Shown: positions 36,911 to 45,744, numbered from the stretch's first letter. The stretch: 64,000 bases of DNA from Gordonia phthalatica (GCF_001305675.1 NZ_CP011853.1:2976001-3040000); one strand, 5' to 3'. Notes: generated from the letters alone by a model not told the origin. Made by a program: numbers and translations.

Positions 36911-37528
36911 ATGAGCGATGTGCCGGAAAAGCCTTCCGACGACGAGAAGGACGCGACGACCGCACCGGAGCCGTCCGCCGAGACGCCCGTGACGGACACC
37001 GCGGTGGCGGACCCCGAGGACACCCGGTGGAGCCCTGCGCTCATCGCCACGATGATCACCGTCCCGGTCCTGGTGATCGCGGGTTTCATCGCCTTCGCCG
37101 CGTTGAAGTACTCCGGCAGCGACACCCCGCAGACCCCGATCGACTCGTATGCGACCGGCGGTCCCGGCGCGGATCGGTGCGCTGAGTTCATCGCGAAGCT
37201 CCCCGCACAGCTGGGCGACTTCAACGACAAGACGATCGACGACACCACGGTCCGCTGGCGCAAGGAGGGATCGGATCCGCTGGTCCTCAAGTGCGGTGTG
37301 CAGCGCCCGGAGAAGCTGGAGCCGACCAGCGCCCTGCAGGTGATCAACCCGATCCAGTGGTTCCTGACCGACAGTCGGGACGACGCCGGTCAGGCGTATG
37401 TGAGCGTCGACCACCGGCCGTACATCGCAGTGTGGGTCCCCTTGCGGGCGGGCAACGCACCCATCACCGATCTGTCAGCGCTGATCGCCGACAACCTGAC
37501 GGCCGCTCCCCTCGACTTCGGGGACTAG
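36911..37528 (+). CDS. DUF3515 membrane-anchored protein (Rv2980-like)
   Basis: 205 residues: an acidic, disordered N-terminus (1-45), one membrane segment (about 48-72), and an extracytoplasmic DUF3515 domain with two Cys (GADRCAEF and VLKCGVQ) that may form a disulfide. Conserved in Mycobacteriales, function unknown. In M. tuberculosis the next gene is ddlA (from memory), but here ddl is absent and a palindromic repeat follows. Confidence 0.88.
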   Translation: MSDVPEKPSDDEKDATTAPEPSAETPVTDTAVADPEDTRWSPALIATMITVPVLVIAGFIAFAALKYSGSDTPQTPIDSYATGGPGADRCAEFIAKLPAQLGDFNDKTIDDTTVRWRKEGSDPLVLKCGVQRPEKLEPTSALQVINPIQWFLTDSRDDAGQAYVSVDHRPYIAVWVPLRAGNAPITDLSALIADNLTAAPLDFGD

Positions 37529-37569
37529 CGTCCTGCGCCGGATCTTCCGGCACCCGAAACGGAGTTGCC

Positions 37570-37670
37570 GCACCACTTGTCGACCAGCGGCACCACTTGT
37601 GTCTCCCGCACTCGGTCGCGACCTAGTGCGGGAGACAGAACTGGTGCGACGAGTCGCGAAGTGGTGCGGG
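37570..37670. repeat. Palindromic array element A between the DUF3515 gene and gpsA
   Basis: A 36-base central palindrome (37601-37636, arms GTCTCCCGCACTCGGTCG with one mismatch) is flanked by the motif GCACCACTT at 37570 and 37590 and by its inverse AACTGGTGC/AAGTGGTGC at 37639 and 37659, all at 20-base spacing. It shares its core with element B at 47.7 kb. No open frame explains it. Confidence 0.85.
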
Positions 37671-37754
37671 AAGGCCGCCTCGTACGGCGAACTGCCGACG
37701 TCAGCCTCCTACCCACCGGGAATCAATCATCTCGGCAACACGGACTGAGCCGAG

Positions 37755-38771
37755 CTACGAGGCCGCGCCGCCGTACACCTCGGGCTTGGTGGTGCGGCCG
37801 AGGAGCGAGCTGACCATGTCCTGCACCGACATGCCCTCGTGGCAGACCTGGTTCACGGCTTCGGTGAGCGGCATCTCGACGCCGTTCTCCTTGGCGAGCG
37901 CGAGGATCGACGCGCACGACTTGACGCCCTCGGCCACCTGGCCGTTGGTCGCGGCCTGCGCTTCGGCCAGGGTCGCCCCCTCACCCAGGCGCGCGCCGAA
38001 GGTGCGGTTGCGCGAGAGCGGCGACGAGCAGGTGGCGACCAGGTCGCCGATGCCTGCGAGTCCAGCGAGGGTGGTGATGTCGGCGCCGAGCGAGGCGCCG
38101 AGGCGGATGGTCTCTGCCAGGCCGCGGGTGATGATGGTGGCGATGGTGTTCTCACCGAAGCCCATGCCCGACGCCATGCCGCAGGCGAGGGCGATGACGT
38201 TCTTGCCTGCGCCGCCGATCTCGCAGCCGACCACGTCGACGTTGGTGTACGGCCGGAAGTAGCCGGTGGCGAACGCGGCCTGGACGCGCTTGGCCTGGTC
38301 CTCGTCGACGCACGCGATGACGGTCGCGGCGGGCTGTCCCTGCGCGATCTCCTTGGCCAGGTTGGGGCCGGACAGGACTGCGATCTGGCGGGCCGGGAAC
38401 TCGGTGATCTCAGCGATCACCTCGCTCATCCGCTTCCCCGAGCTGATCTCGACGCCCTTCGCCAGCGACAGCAGGATCGCGTCGGCGGGCAGGTGGTCGC
38501 GCCACTGCTCCAGGTTCCCGCGCAGCGACTGCGACGGCACCGCACACACCACGAGTTCGACGTCGGCCAGTGCCTCCTCGACGGACGCGACGCCGCGAAT
38601 GCTCTCCGGCAGCGGATATCCGGCCAGGTAGTCGCGGTTCTCGTGGTGAGTGTTGATCTGGTCGACGAGCTCACTGCGGCGCGCCCAGATCTTCACGTCG
38701 TTGCCGGCGTCCGCCAACACCTTCGCCACGGCCGTGCCCCACGACCCCGCACCCATCACTACTGCTCGCAA
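37755..38771 (-). CDS. gpsA: NAD(P)H-dependent glycerol-3-phosphate dehydrogenase
   Basis: 338 residues. Rossmann motif VMGAGSWGTAVAKVLADAGN, SLAKGIE, SGPNLAKEIAQG and the catalytic-Lys segment CEIGGAGKNVIALACG. Makes sn-glycerol-3-phosphate for phospholipids. A TTG start at 38771 is chosen because AGGAG sits 8 bases upstream; a downstream GTG/ATG would delete part of the first strand. Confidence 0.96.
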   Translation of the reverse strand: MRAVVMGAGSWGTAVAKVLADAGNDVKIWARRSELVDQINTHHENRDYLAGYPLPESIRGVASVEEALADVELVVCAVPSQSLRGNLEQWRDHLPADAILLSLAKGVEISSGKRMSEVIAEITEFPARQIAVLSGPNLAKEIAQGQPAATVIACVDEDQAKRVQAAFATGYFRPYTNVDVVGCEIGGAGKNVIALACGMASGMGFGENTIATIITRGLAETIRLGASLGADITTLAGLAGIGDLVATCSSPLSRNRTFGARLGEGATLAEAQAATNGQVAEGVKSCASILALAKENGVEMPLTEAVNQVCHEGMSVQDMVSSLLGRTTKPEVYGGAAS

Positions 38772-38902
38772 CTCGCACTCCTAGCCCGGTGGAAGAAACT
38801 GCGGTCCACCCTATCGCCACACCGATGCTGTTCGTCGCGATTGGGGCTCGACGTGACCACCGCCCCACCACCCGCGGTGGCCGGTGCTGCACGATGGTGT
38901 TC

Positions 38903-39604
38903 ATGCCCGTCTCGTCCTCGGTCGCCGTCGTCCTCGCCGTGAAGCGACTCGACGCCGCCAAATCGCGGCTCGCGGCGGTCGTGCCCGACGATCGGCGGCG
39001 CGGCCTGGTGGCCGCGATGCTCGCCGACACGCTGGGCGCGGTCGAGGAGGCCGGCTTCGCTGCGGTGACGGTCGTGACCCCTGATCCGCGCGTCGCCGAG
39101 GTGGTCGCCGAGTTCGGGGCTCGCACCCTCGACGAGCCGGCGCGCGGCGACCTGTCCCCGCTCAACGCCGCACTGCTGCACGGCATCGACGACGTTCGCC
39201 CGACGGCCGACCTGGTCGCCGCGCTGCAGGCCGACCTGGCGGCGCTCGACGCCCCCGCATTGACCGAAGCGATCGACGCCGCCGCCGCGGTCATCGCGCG
39301 GGGAGCCGACGCCGCGTTCGTCGCCGACCGGAGCGGCGCGGGCACCGCGCTGCTGGTGGTCCGCGCGAGCGCAGCCTTCACCCCTCGCTTCGGCCCGGAT
39401 TCGGCCGCGGCCCACCGGGAGGCGGGCGCCGTCGAACTGGATCCGGCGCACCGACGCTGGGCGCGCCTGCGGACCGACGTCGACACCCCCGACGACTTGT
39501 CGGTCGCCGTCGAACTGGGTCTGGGGCCGCGGACGCGTGACGCGCTCGACTCCGTTGCGGACATTGCCCGTTCCGACACCGACGGCGTGTTTCTCCGGCG
39601 CTGA
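38903..39604 (+). CDS. fbiD: Phosphoenolpyruvate guanylyltransferase (CofC/FbiD), coenzyme F420 synthesis
   Basis: 233 residues, nucleotidyltransferase fold beginning VVLAVKRLDAAKSRLA; later LQADLAAL and PRFGPDSAAAHREAGAVEL, both typical. In mycobacteria the orthologue (Rv2983) activates phosphoenolpyruvate to make the F420 side chain precursor. ATG at 38903; ATG 38894 and GTG 38897 are in frame. A predicted F420-class flavoprotein lies at 46637. Confidence 0.9.
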   Translation: MPVSSSVAVVLAVKRLDAAKSRLAAVVPDDRRRGLVAAMLADTLGAVEEAGFAAVTVVTPDPRVAEVVAEFGARTLDEPARGDLSPLNAALLHGIDDVRPTADLVAALQADLAALDAPALTEAIDAAAAVIARGADAAFVADRSGAGTALLVVRASAAFTPRFGPDSAAAHREAGAVELDPAHRRWARLRTDVDTPDDLSVAVELGLGPRTRDALDSVADIARSDTDGVFLRR

Positions 39605-39628
39605 CAGGACAGGGTCCCCGCCATGGTC

Positions 39629-39634
39629 CACAAT
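39629..39634 (+). promoter_or_regulatory. Possible -10 element of a leaderless ppk1 transcript
   Basis: CACAAT ends 6 bases before the GTG start of ppk1, with no ribosome binding site between them. Confidence 0.3.
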
Positions 39635-39640
39635 TGACGC

Positions 39641-41833
39641 GTGAGTGCCACGGACGAGATCGAGACCGAACCCCAGACGGACCTGCCGTCTGCCCTGCCT
39701 GCAGAGACAGTGGACCCCGACGAGACAGCCGACCTGCCCGTCGACCGCTATTTCAACCGTGAGCTCAGCTGGCTCGACTTCAATTCGCGCGTGCTCGCGC
39801 TGGCCGAGGATGTCTCGCTGCCGCTGCTGGAGCGCGCCAAGTTCCTTGCGATCTTCGCCTCCAACCTCGACGAGTTCTTCATGGTCCGCGTCGCGGGCCT
39901 CAAGCGCCGCGACGAGACCGGCCTCTCGGTCCGGTCGGCGGACGGCCGGTCGCCGCGCGAACAGCTGCAGATGATCGCCCTCCGCAGCCAGAAGGTGTCG
40001 AGCAGGCATGCTCGAGTCTTCCGCGAGTCGGTGCTGCCCGCGCTGACCGCCGAGAACATCAAGATCATCGGCTGGGACGACCTGAGCGCCGTGCAGCGCA
40101 CCAAGATGCAGGAGCACTTCCACAACGAGCTGTTCCCGATCCTGACACCGCTCGCGGTGGATCCGGCCCACCCGTTCCCCTACATCTCGGGGCTGAGCCT
40201 GAACCTCGCGGTCACGGTCCGGGACCGCACGGAAGGCGGCGAGCACTTCGCGCGCGTGAAGGTGCCCGACAATGTGAGCCGGTTCGTCCGCGTCGACCAG
40301 CTGGTGCCGTCGCCCGCCGCGAGCGACGACAACGAGGCCCCGCGCCCGACGCTGTTCCTCCCCGTGGAGAACCTCATCGCCGCGAACCTGTCGGAGCTCT
40401 TCCCCGGCATGGACATCGTGGAGCATCACGTCTTCCGCGTCACGCGCAACGCGGACTTCGAGGTCGACGAGGACCGCGACGAGGACCTCCTGCAGGCCTT
40501 GGAACGCGAACTGGCCCGCCGTCGTTTCGGCTCGCCCGTGCGGCTCGAGGTCGGCGACGACATGACCGAGCACATGCTGGAGCTGCTGCTGCGCGAGCTC
40601 GACGTGGACCCGGCGGACGTGGTCGCCATCCCCGGGCTGCTGGACCTGACGTGCCTGTGGCAGATCTACGGCGTCGACCGGCCGCTGCTGAAGGAACGCC
40701 CCTTCGTTCCCGCCACGCACCCCGCGTTCGGTGAGCGCGAGACGCCGAAGAGCATCTTCTCCACGCTCCGCGACGGCGACGTCCTGGTGCAGCACCCGTA
40801 CGACTCGTTCTCCACCAGCGTTCAGCGGTTCATCGAGCAGGCCGCCGCGGACCCGCAGGTCCTCGCCATCAAGCAGACGCTGTACCGCACGTCGGGCGAC
40901 TCCCCGATCGTCCGCGCGCTGATCGACGCCGCCGCCGCGGGCAAGCAGGTCGTCGCCCTGGTGGAGCTCAAGGCCCGCTTCGACGAGCAGGCCAACATCA
41001 AGTGGGCGCGCACGCTGGAGCAGGCGGGCGTGCACGTGGTGTACGGCCTCGTCGGGCTCAAGACGCACTGCAAGACGTGCCTGGTGATCCGCCGCGAAGG
41101 CTCCACCCTGCGCCGCTACTGCCACATCGGCACCGGCAACTACAACCCCAAGACCGCGCGCCTCTACGAGGACGTGGGCCTGTTCACCGCGGCGCCCGAG
41201 ATCGGCTCGGACCTGACGGACCTGTTCAACACGTTGACCGGGTACTCGCGCAAGCAGGAGTACCGCAACCTGTTGGTGGCGCCGCACGGCATCCGGACCG
41301 GGATCATCGACCGCATCAACGCCGAGATCCTGGCGCGTCGGGCGGGCGACGAGCGCGCTTGGGTGCGGTTGAAGGCGAACGCCCTCGTCGACGAGCAGGT
41401 CATCGATGCGCTGTACCGCGCCTCGCAGGCCGGCGTTCCGGTGGAGGTCGTGGTGCGCGGCATCTGCGCCCTCCGCCCCGGTGTGGAGGGACTCAGCGAG
41501 AACATCGTGGTCCGGTCGATCCTCGGCCAGTTCCTGGAGCACTCGCGCATCCTGCAGTTCGGGTCGCAGAACGAGTACTGGATCGGCAGCGCCGACATGA
41601 TGCACCGCAATCTGGACCGGCGCGTCGAGGTGATGGTGCAGGTCCGTGACCGTCGGCTGGCCGCCGATCTGGAGGACATCTTCGTGTCCGCTCTGGATCC
41701 CCGCACCCGGTGCTGGGAACTCCAGGCCGACGGCAGTTGGCAGGCGCAGCCAGCCGCGGGCGAGCAGGTCCGCGATCACCAGCGGCAGATGATGATCCGT
41801 CAGCGCCATCACGCCGATCCGGCCAAGCCCTGA
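39641..41833 (+). CDS. ppk1: Polyphosphate kinase 1
   Basis: 730 residues. Order of domains: N-terminal helical domain (YFNRELSWLDFNSRVLALAED), head domain, and two PLD-like catalytic domains. The autophosphorylated His is in VHVVYGLVGLKTHCKT, and a second conserved His in YCHIGTGNYNPKTARLYEDVG. Makes polyphosphate from ATP. Overlaps mutT1 by one base (TGATG), a pairing kept in mycobacteria. Confidence 0.97.
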   Translation: MSATDEIETEPQTDLPSALPAETVDPDETADLPVDRYFNRELSWLDFNSRVLALAEDVSLPLLERAKFLAIFASNLDEFFMVRVAGLKRRDETGLSVRSADGRSPREQLQMIALRSQKVSSRHARVFRESVLPALTAENIKIIGWDDLSAVQRTKMQEHFHNELFPILTPLAVDPAHPFPYISGLSLNLAVTVRDRTEGGEHFARVKVPDNVSRFVRVDQLVPSPAASDDNEAPRPTLFLPVENLIAANLSELFPGMDIVEHHVFRVTRNADFEVDEDRDEDLLQALERELARRRFGSPVRLEVGDDMTEHMLELLLRELDVDPADVVAIPGLLDLTCLWQIYGVDRPLLKERPFVPATHPAFGERETPKSIFSTLRDGDVLVQHPYDSFSTSVQRFIEQAAADPQVLAIKQTLYRTSGDSPIVRALIDAAAAGKQVVALVELKARFDEQANIKWARTLEQAGVHVVYGLVGLKTHCKTCLVIRREGSTLRRYCHIGTGNYNPKTARLYEDVGLFTAAPEIGSDLTDLFNTLTGYSRKQEYRNLLVAPHGIRTGIIDRINAEILARRAGDERAWVRLKANALVDEQVIDALYRASQAGVPVEVVVRGICALRPGVEGLSENIVVRSILGQFLEHSRILQFGSQNEYWIGSADMMHRNLDRRVEVMVQVRDRRLAADLEDIFVSALDPRTRCWELQADGSWQAQPAAGEQVRDHQRQMMIRQRHHADPAKP

Positions 41834-42738
41834 TGGGTCGTCCGACACGCACGGTCTGGGCCGGAGGCGGAGTCCTCTGGAAGTCCAGCAAGTCCGCCGG
41901 GGTCAAAGTGGCGCTGGTGCACCGGCCCCGGTACGACGACTGGTCGCTGCCGAAGGGCAAAGCCGAGCCGGGTGAGATCCTGCCGGTGACGGCGGCCCGC
42001 GAACTCGTCGAGGAGACCGGGTACGAGGTCCGCATCGGTCATCATCTGCAGACAGTCGCCTACCGACTCGGTTCGGGAACTCCCAAGCGCGTGGGCTACT
42101 GGGCGACGGAGGCCGTCGGCGGCGGCTTCAAGACGAGCCACGAATGCGACGACCTCAAGTGGCTGTCGGTGCCCGACGCGATCACCAAGGTCAGCTACGA
42201 CGCCGATCGTTCGGTGCTGCACACCTTCGCGGCCCGCCCGGTCCGCGACCTGCACACGACGATCCTGGTGCGGCACGCGTGGGCGGGGACATCGGAGGAA
42301 TGGGACGGCGACGACCGTCTGCGGCCGCTCGACGACTGCGGTGAGCAGCAGGCGGCCGCGTTGCGCGAACTGATCCCCCTCTTCGGCGGGCACCGGTTGC
42401 ACGCCGCCGATCGGACCCGCTGCGTGCAGACGCTCACGCCGCTGGCCGAGTCGCTCCGCACCGACATCAAGCTGGAGCCGACGCTGTCCGAGGAGGCCTT
42501 CGCCGCCGACCCCGCGGCCGGGTACGAGCGGATGCGCCGGATCGGCCGCAAGACCGGCTCCATCCACGTCGTCTGCAGTCAGGGCGGCGTGATCCCCGGA
42601 CTGCTGCGGCGGTGGGCGGCGGTCGACGGCGTCGGCCTGCCCGCGTCCGACAATCTCAAGGGAAGCGTCTGGATCCTCACCACCCGCGACGGCGATCTGG
42701 TGGCGGCCGATCACATCCCGAGTCCACTCGTCCGGTGA
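41833..42738 (+). CDS. mutT1: MutT1-type protein: Nudix domain fused to histidine phosphatase domain
   Basis: 301 residues. N-terminal Nudix domain (about 1-130) with the box GKAEPGEILPVTAARELVEETG; C-terminal histidine phosphatase domain (about 140-301) starting ILVRHAWAGT and ending with VVCSQGGVIPG. In mycobacteria MutT1 degrades 8-oxo-GTP, 8-oxo-dGTP and diadenosine polyphosphates. The phosphatase motif is RHA rather than RHG, and the second motif lacks its His (SQGG), which suggests a weakened or altered phosphatase site. Confidence 0.93.
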   Translation: MGRPTRTVWAGGGVLWKSSKSAGVKVALVHRPRYDDWSLPKGKAEPGEILPVTAARELVEETGYEVRIGHHLQTVAYRLGSGTPKRVGYWATEAVGGGFKTSHECDDLKWLSVPDAITKVSYDADRSVLHTFAARPVRDLHTTILVRHAWAGTSEEWDGDDRLRPLDDCGEQQAAALRELIPLFGGHRLHAADRTRCVQTLTPLAESLRTDIKLEPTLSEEAFAADPAAGYERMRRIGRKTGSIHVVCSQGGVIPGLLRRWAAVDGVGLPASDNLKGSVWILTTRDGDLVAADHIPSPLVR

Positions 42739-42760
42739 CCGCTCTCCCGCGTTGAGACGG

Positions 42761-42799
42761 GTTCGGCCCCTGCTCGCACTCAGCGAGCAGGGGCCGAAC
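42761..42799. terminator. Bidirectional terminator between mutT1 and hupB
   Basis: Perfect 17-bp stem (GTTCGGCCCCTGCTCGC with its complement) around ACTCA, lying between the two convergent stop codons and followed by TCTTCTCC. Confidence 0.85.
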
Positions 42800-42834
42800 T
42801 CTTCTCCAGTACCCTGTGGCGGCAGTCTGATTCG

Positions 42835-43503
42835 TTAGGCGTCCTTCTTCGGGGTCGTCTTCTTCGCAGCGGTCTTCTTGGCCGCGGTCTTCTTCGCGGC
42901 GGTCGTCTTGGCTGCCGTCTTCTTGGCGGGCGTCGCCTTCTTGGCAGCCGCGGTCTTCTTCGCGGGCGTCGCCTTCTTCGCCGCGGTCTTCGTGGCCGGT
43001 GCCGCCTTCTTGGCCGCGGTCGTCTTCTTCGCGGGAGCGGCCTTCTTCGCAGCCGTGGTCTTCTTGGCCGCCGTGGTCTTGGCCGCCGTGGTCTTGGCCG
43101 CCGTGGTCTTCTTCGCAGCGGTCTTCTTCGCGGCCGTCGCCGTCTTGGCAGCCGTCTTCTTCGCAGCCTCGGCGGGCTCGGCGGCCGAGGCTCGCTTCAC
43201 TGCGGGCTGGCCCACTTTGAGCTTCTGCTTGCCGGAGACGATCGCCTTGAACTGAGCGCCCGGACGGAACGCCGGGATCGACGTCGCCTTGACCTTGACG
43301 GTCTCGCCGGTGCGCGGGTTCCGCGCGACGCGTGCTGCGCGTCGTCGTTTCTCGAAGACACCGAAGCCGGTGATCGTGACGCTCTCGCCCTTGTTGACGG
43401 CGCGCACGATGGCGTCGATCGTCTGCTCGACGAAACTGGTCGCGGTCTTCCTGTCGGCATCGAGGCGTTTTGTCAGTTCCTCGATGAGTTCTGCCTTGTT
43501 CAT
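42835..43503 (-). CDS. hupB: Histone-like DNA-binding protein HU with lysine/alanine-rich tail (HupB/MDP1/Hlp)
   Basis: 222 residues. Residues 1-90 are a normal HU domain (MNKAELIEELTKRL... ITGFGVFEKRRRAARVARNPRTGE). Residues about 110-222 are a tail of AAKK/TAAK/PAKK units resembling histone H1 and eukaryote-like linker tails, typical of actinobacterial HupB. It compacts DNA and often binds iron or is acetylated on the tail lysines. RBS GGAGG 5 bases upstream. The tail DNA is internally repetitive and could change length by slippage. Confidence 0.97.
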   Translation of the reverse strand: MNKAELIEELTKRLDADRKTATSFVEQTIDAIVRAVNKGESVTITGFGVFEKRRRAARVARNPRTGETVKVKATSIPAFRPGAQFKAIVSGKQKLKVGQPAVKRASAAEPAEAAKKTAAKTATAAKKTAAKKTTAAKTTAAKTTAAKKTTAAKKAAPAKKTTAAKKAAPATKTAAKKATPAKKTAAAKKATPAKKTAAKTTAAKKTAAKKTAAKKTTPKKDA

Positions 43504-43624
43504 CCGTACCTCCGCAGGTATTGAACTGGCCGGGTCGAGCCAGCTAGTCCTCACGGTAAACGGATTACGACGGGATTTAGGCCAACCAGTGCAAATTCGT
43601 GCGAGAAGTTCGGCCGCAGAACAG

Positions 43625-43666
43625 AACACTCACGGCGCGAGTCGAAATCGACTCTCGCCGTGAGTG
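43625..43666. terminator. Long hairpin after leuD
   Basis: 20-bp arms (ACACTCACGGCGCGAGTCGA and its complement, one mismatch) meeting at AA, 24 bases beyond the leuD stop in the direction of leuD transcription. Also lies upstream of hupB, so it separates the two units. Confidence 0.65.
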
Positions 43667-43689
43667 TCCCGTATGTCCAGACGCCGATG

Positions 43690-44280
43690 TCAGGGCAGTG
43701 TCGTCGGTTTGAACGACGGGCGGCTCTTCTCGTACTCGGCGATCGCATCGGTCTGGCGGAGGGTGAGACCGATGTCGTCGAGTCCCTCCATCAGCCGCCA
43801 GCGCGTGTAGTCGTCGATCTGCATCGGCACCACGAGGTCGCCCGCAGTGACGGTCTTGGCGTCGAGGTCGACGGTGATCTCCAGACCCGGCTCGGCTTCG
43901 AGTCGCTTCCAGATCAGCTCGACGTCGGACTGCGCCACCTCGGCGGCGACGAGCCCGGCCTTGCCGGAGTTGCCGCGGAAGATGTCGGCGAAGCGCGACG
44001 AGATCACCACGCGGAAGCCGAAGTCCATGAGCGCCCAGACGGCGTGCTCGCGGGAGGAGCCGGTGCCGAAGTCGGGGCCGGCCACCAGGACCGAGCCGTG
44101 ACTCCAGGGCTCGTTGTTGAGGATGAAGTCGGGGTCGCCGCGCCAGCCTGCGAAGAGTCCGTCCTCGAAGCCCGTGCGGGTGACGCGCTTGAGGTAGACG
44201 GCGGGGATGATCTGGTCGGTGTCGACGTTGCTGCGCTGCAGCGGAACTCCGACACCGGTGTGGGTGATGAACGGTTCCAT
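43690..44280 (-). CDS. leuD: 3-isopropylmalate dehydratase small subunit
   Basis: 196 residues. HTGVGVPLQRSNVDTDQIIPAVYLKRV at the N-terminus, and GPDFGTGSSREHAVWAL, the swivel-domain signature. Forms the heterodimer with LeuC that isomerises 2- to 3-isopropylmalate in leucine synthesis. 27 bases after leuC, same operon. Confidence 0.98.
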   Translation of the reverse strand: MEPFITHTGVGVPLQRSNVDTDQIIPAVYLKRVTRTGFEDGLFAGWRGDPDFILNNEPWSHGSVLVAGPDFGTGSSREHAVWALMDFGFRVVISSRFADIFRGNSGKAGLVAAEVAQSDVELIWKRLEAEPGLEITVDLDAKTVTAGDLVVPMQIDDYTRWRLMEGLDDIGLTLRQTDAIAEYEKSRPSFKPTTLP

Positions 44281-44307
44281 GTTCTGGTCCTTCTCCGGTG
44301 CGGGTGG

Positions 44308-45744
44308 CTAGTCGAGGTCGGCAGGGGCCGCGAGGGTGCCGCGCACGGCGGTCGCGGCGGCGACGGCGGGCGACACCAGATGGGTGCGGCCGCCCTTGCC
44401 CTGACGTCCCTCGAAGTTGCGGTTCGACGTCGACGCGCACCGCTCGCCGGGGGCCAGCTGGTCCGGGTTCATGCCGAGGCACATCGAGCAGCCGGCCATG
44501 CGCCATTCGGCACCGGCGGCAGTGAAGATCTCGCCCAGGCCCTCTTCCTCGGCCTGCGCCCGGACCTTCATGGAGCCGGGAACGACGAGCATGCGAATGC
44601 CCTCCGCCACGGTGCGGCCCTTGAGGACCTCGGCGACGGTGCGGAGGTCTTCGATGCGACCGTTGGTGCACGAGCCGACGAAGACCGTGTCCACCTTGAT
44701 GTCACGCAGCGGGGTGCCCGGCGTCAGATCCATGTACTCCAGGGCGCGGGCGGCGGCGAGCGACTCCGTCTCGTCGACGATGTCGGCCGGATCCGGGACG
44801 CTCGCACCCAGCGGCAGCCCCTGACCGGGGTTAGTGCCCCAGGTGACGAACGGGGTCAACTCGGAGGCGTTGATATGGACCTCGCGGTCGAAGACGGCGT
44901 CGGCGTCGGTCTTCAGCGAGTCCCAGTACTCGACGGCGGCGTCCCAGTCGTCGCCCTGCGGCGCGTGCGGGCGGCCCTTCAGGAACTCGTAAGTGGTCGC
45001 GTCGGGGGCGATCATGCCCGCGCGGGCGCCGGCCTCGATCGACATGTTGCAGATGGTCATCCGGGCTTCCATCGACAGCTTCTCGATGGCCGGGCCGCGG
45101 TACTCCAGGACGTGCCCCTGGCCGCCGCCGGTGCCAATCTTGGCGATGACGGCGAGGATCAGGTCCTTGCTGGTGACGCCGACCGGCAGTTCCCCGTCGA
45201 CGGTGATCGCCATGGTCTTGAACGGGCGCAGCGACAGCGTCTGGGTGGCCATCACGTGCTCCACCTCGGAGGTGCCGATGCCCATCGCGAGCGCGCCGAA
45301 GGCGCCGTGGGTGGACGTGTGGCTGTCGCCGCAGACCACCGTCATGCCGGGCTGCGTCAGGCCCAGCTGCGGGCCGACGACGTGCACGATGCCCTGTTCC
45401 TTGTCACCCATCGGGTACAGCCGGACACCGAACTCCTCGCAGTTCTTGCGGAGGGTCTCCACCTGGAGGGCGGACACCTGGTCGGCGATGGGGCTGAAGA
45501 TGTCGACCGTCGGGACGTTGTGGTCCTCGGTCGCGATGGTGAGGTCGGGGCGGCGCAGCTTGCGGCCCGCCATCCGGAGTCCGTCGAAGGCCTGGGGGCT
45601 GGTCACCTCGTGCACCAGGTGCAGGTCGATGTAGATCAGGTCGGGGTTGTAGTTGCCGCTCGCGTCGGCCTCGCCCGGGACGACGACGTGACTGTCCCAG
45701 ACCTTCTCGGCCAGCGTGCGCGGTTTTCCGGCGCTCTGCGTCAT
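44308..45744 (-). CDS. leuC: 3-isopropylmalate dehydratase large subunit
   Basis: 478 residues, aconitase fold. The Fe-S cluster cysteines lie in VFVGSCTNGRIEDL and GCSMCLGMNPDQL; VVCGDSHTSTHGAFGALAMGIGTSEVEHV is the family signature. Leucine synthesis with LeuD. The promoter region is shared with a divergent IclR-type regulator, the arrangement of C. glutamicum ltbR-leuCD. Confidence 0.98.
   Translation of the reverse strand: MTQSAGKPRTLAEKVWDSHVVVPGEADASGNYNPDLIYIDLHLVHEVTSPQAFDGLRMAGRKLRRPDLTIATEDHNVPTVDIFSPIADQVSALQVETLRKNCEEFGVRLYPMGDKEQGIVHVVGPQLGLTQPGMTVVCGDSHTSTHGAFGALAMGIGTSEVEHVMATQTLSLRPFKTMAITVDGELPVGVTSKDLILAVIAKIGTGGGQGHVLEYRGPAIEKLSMEARMTICNMSIEAGARAGMIAPDATTYEFLKGRPHAPQGDDWDAAVEYWDSLKTDADAVFDREVHINASELTPFVTWGTNPGQGLPLGASVPDPADIVDETESLAAARALEYMDLTPGTPLRDIKVDTVFVGSCTNGRIEDLRTVAEVLKGRTVAEGIRMLVVPGSMKVRAQAEEEGLGEIFTAAGAEWRMAGCSMCLGMNPDQLAPGERCASTSNRNFEGRQGKGGRTHLVSPAVAAATAVRGTLAAPADLD

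Noticed and set aside
38759..41848. A minus-strand frame of about 1,030 codons opposite fbiD and ppk1
   Set aside because: Exact shadow of ppk1 codons; composition typical of antisense GC-rich frames and no start signal.
42835..43200. Repeats within 42.8-43.2 kb as a CRISPR array or minisatellite
   Set aside because: They are in frame and encode the AAKK/PAKK tail of HupB; there are no spacers.
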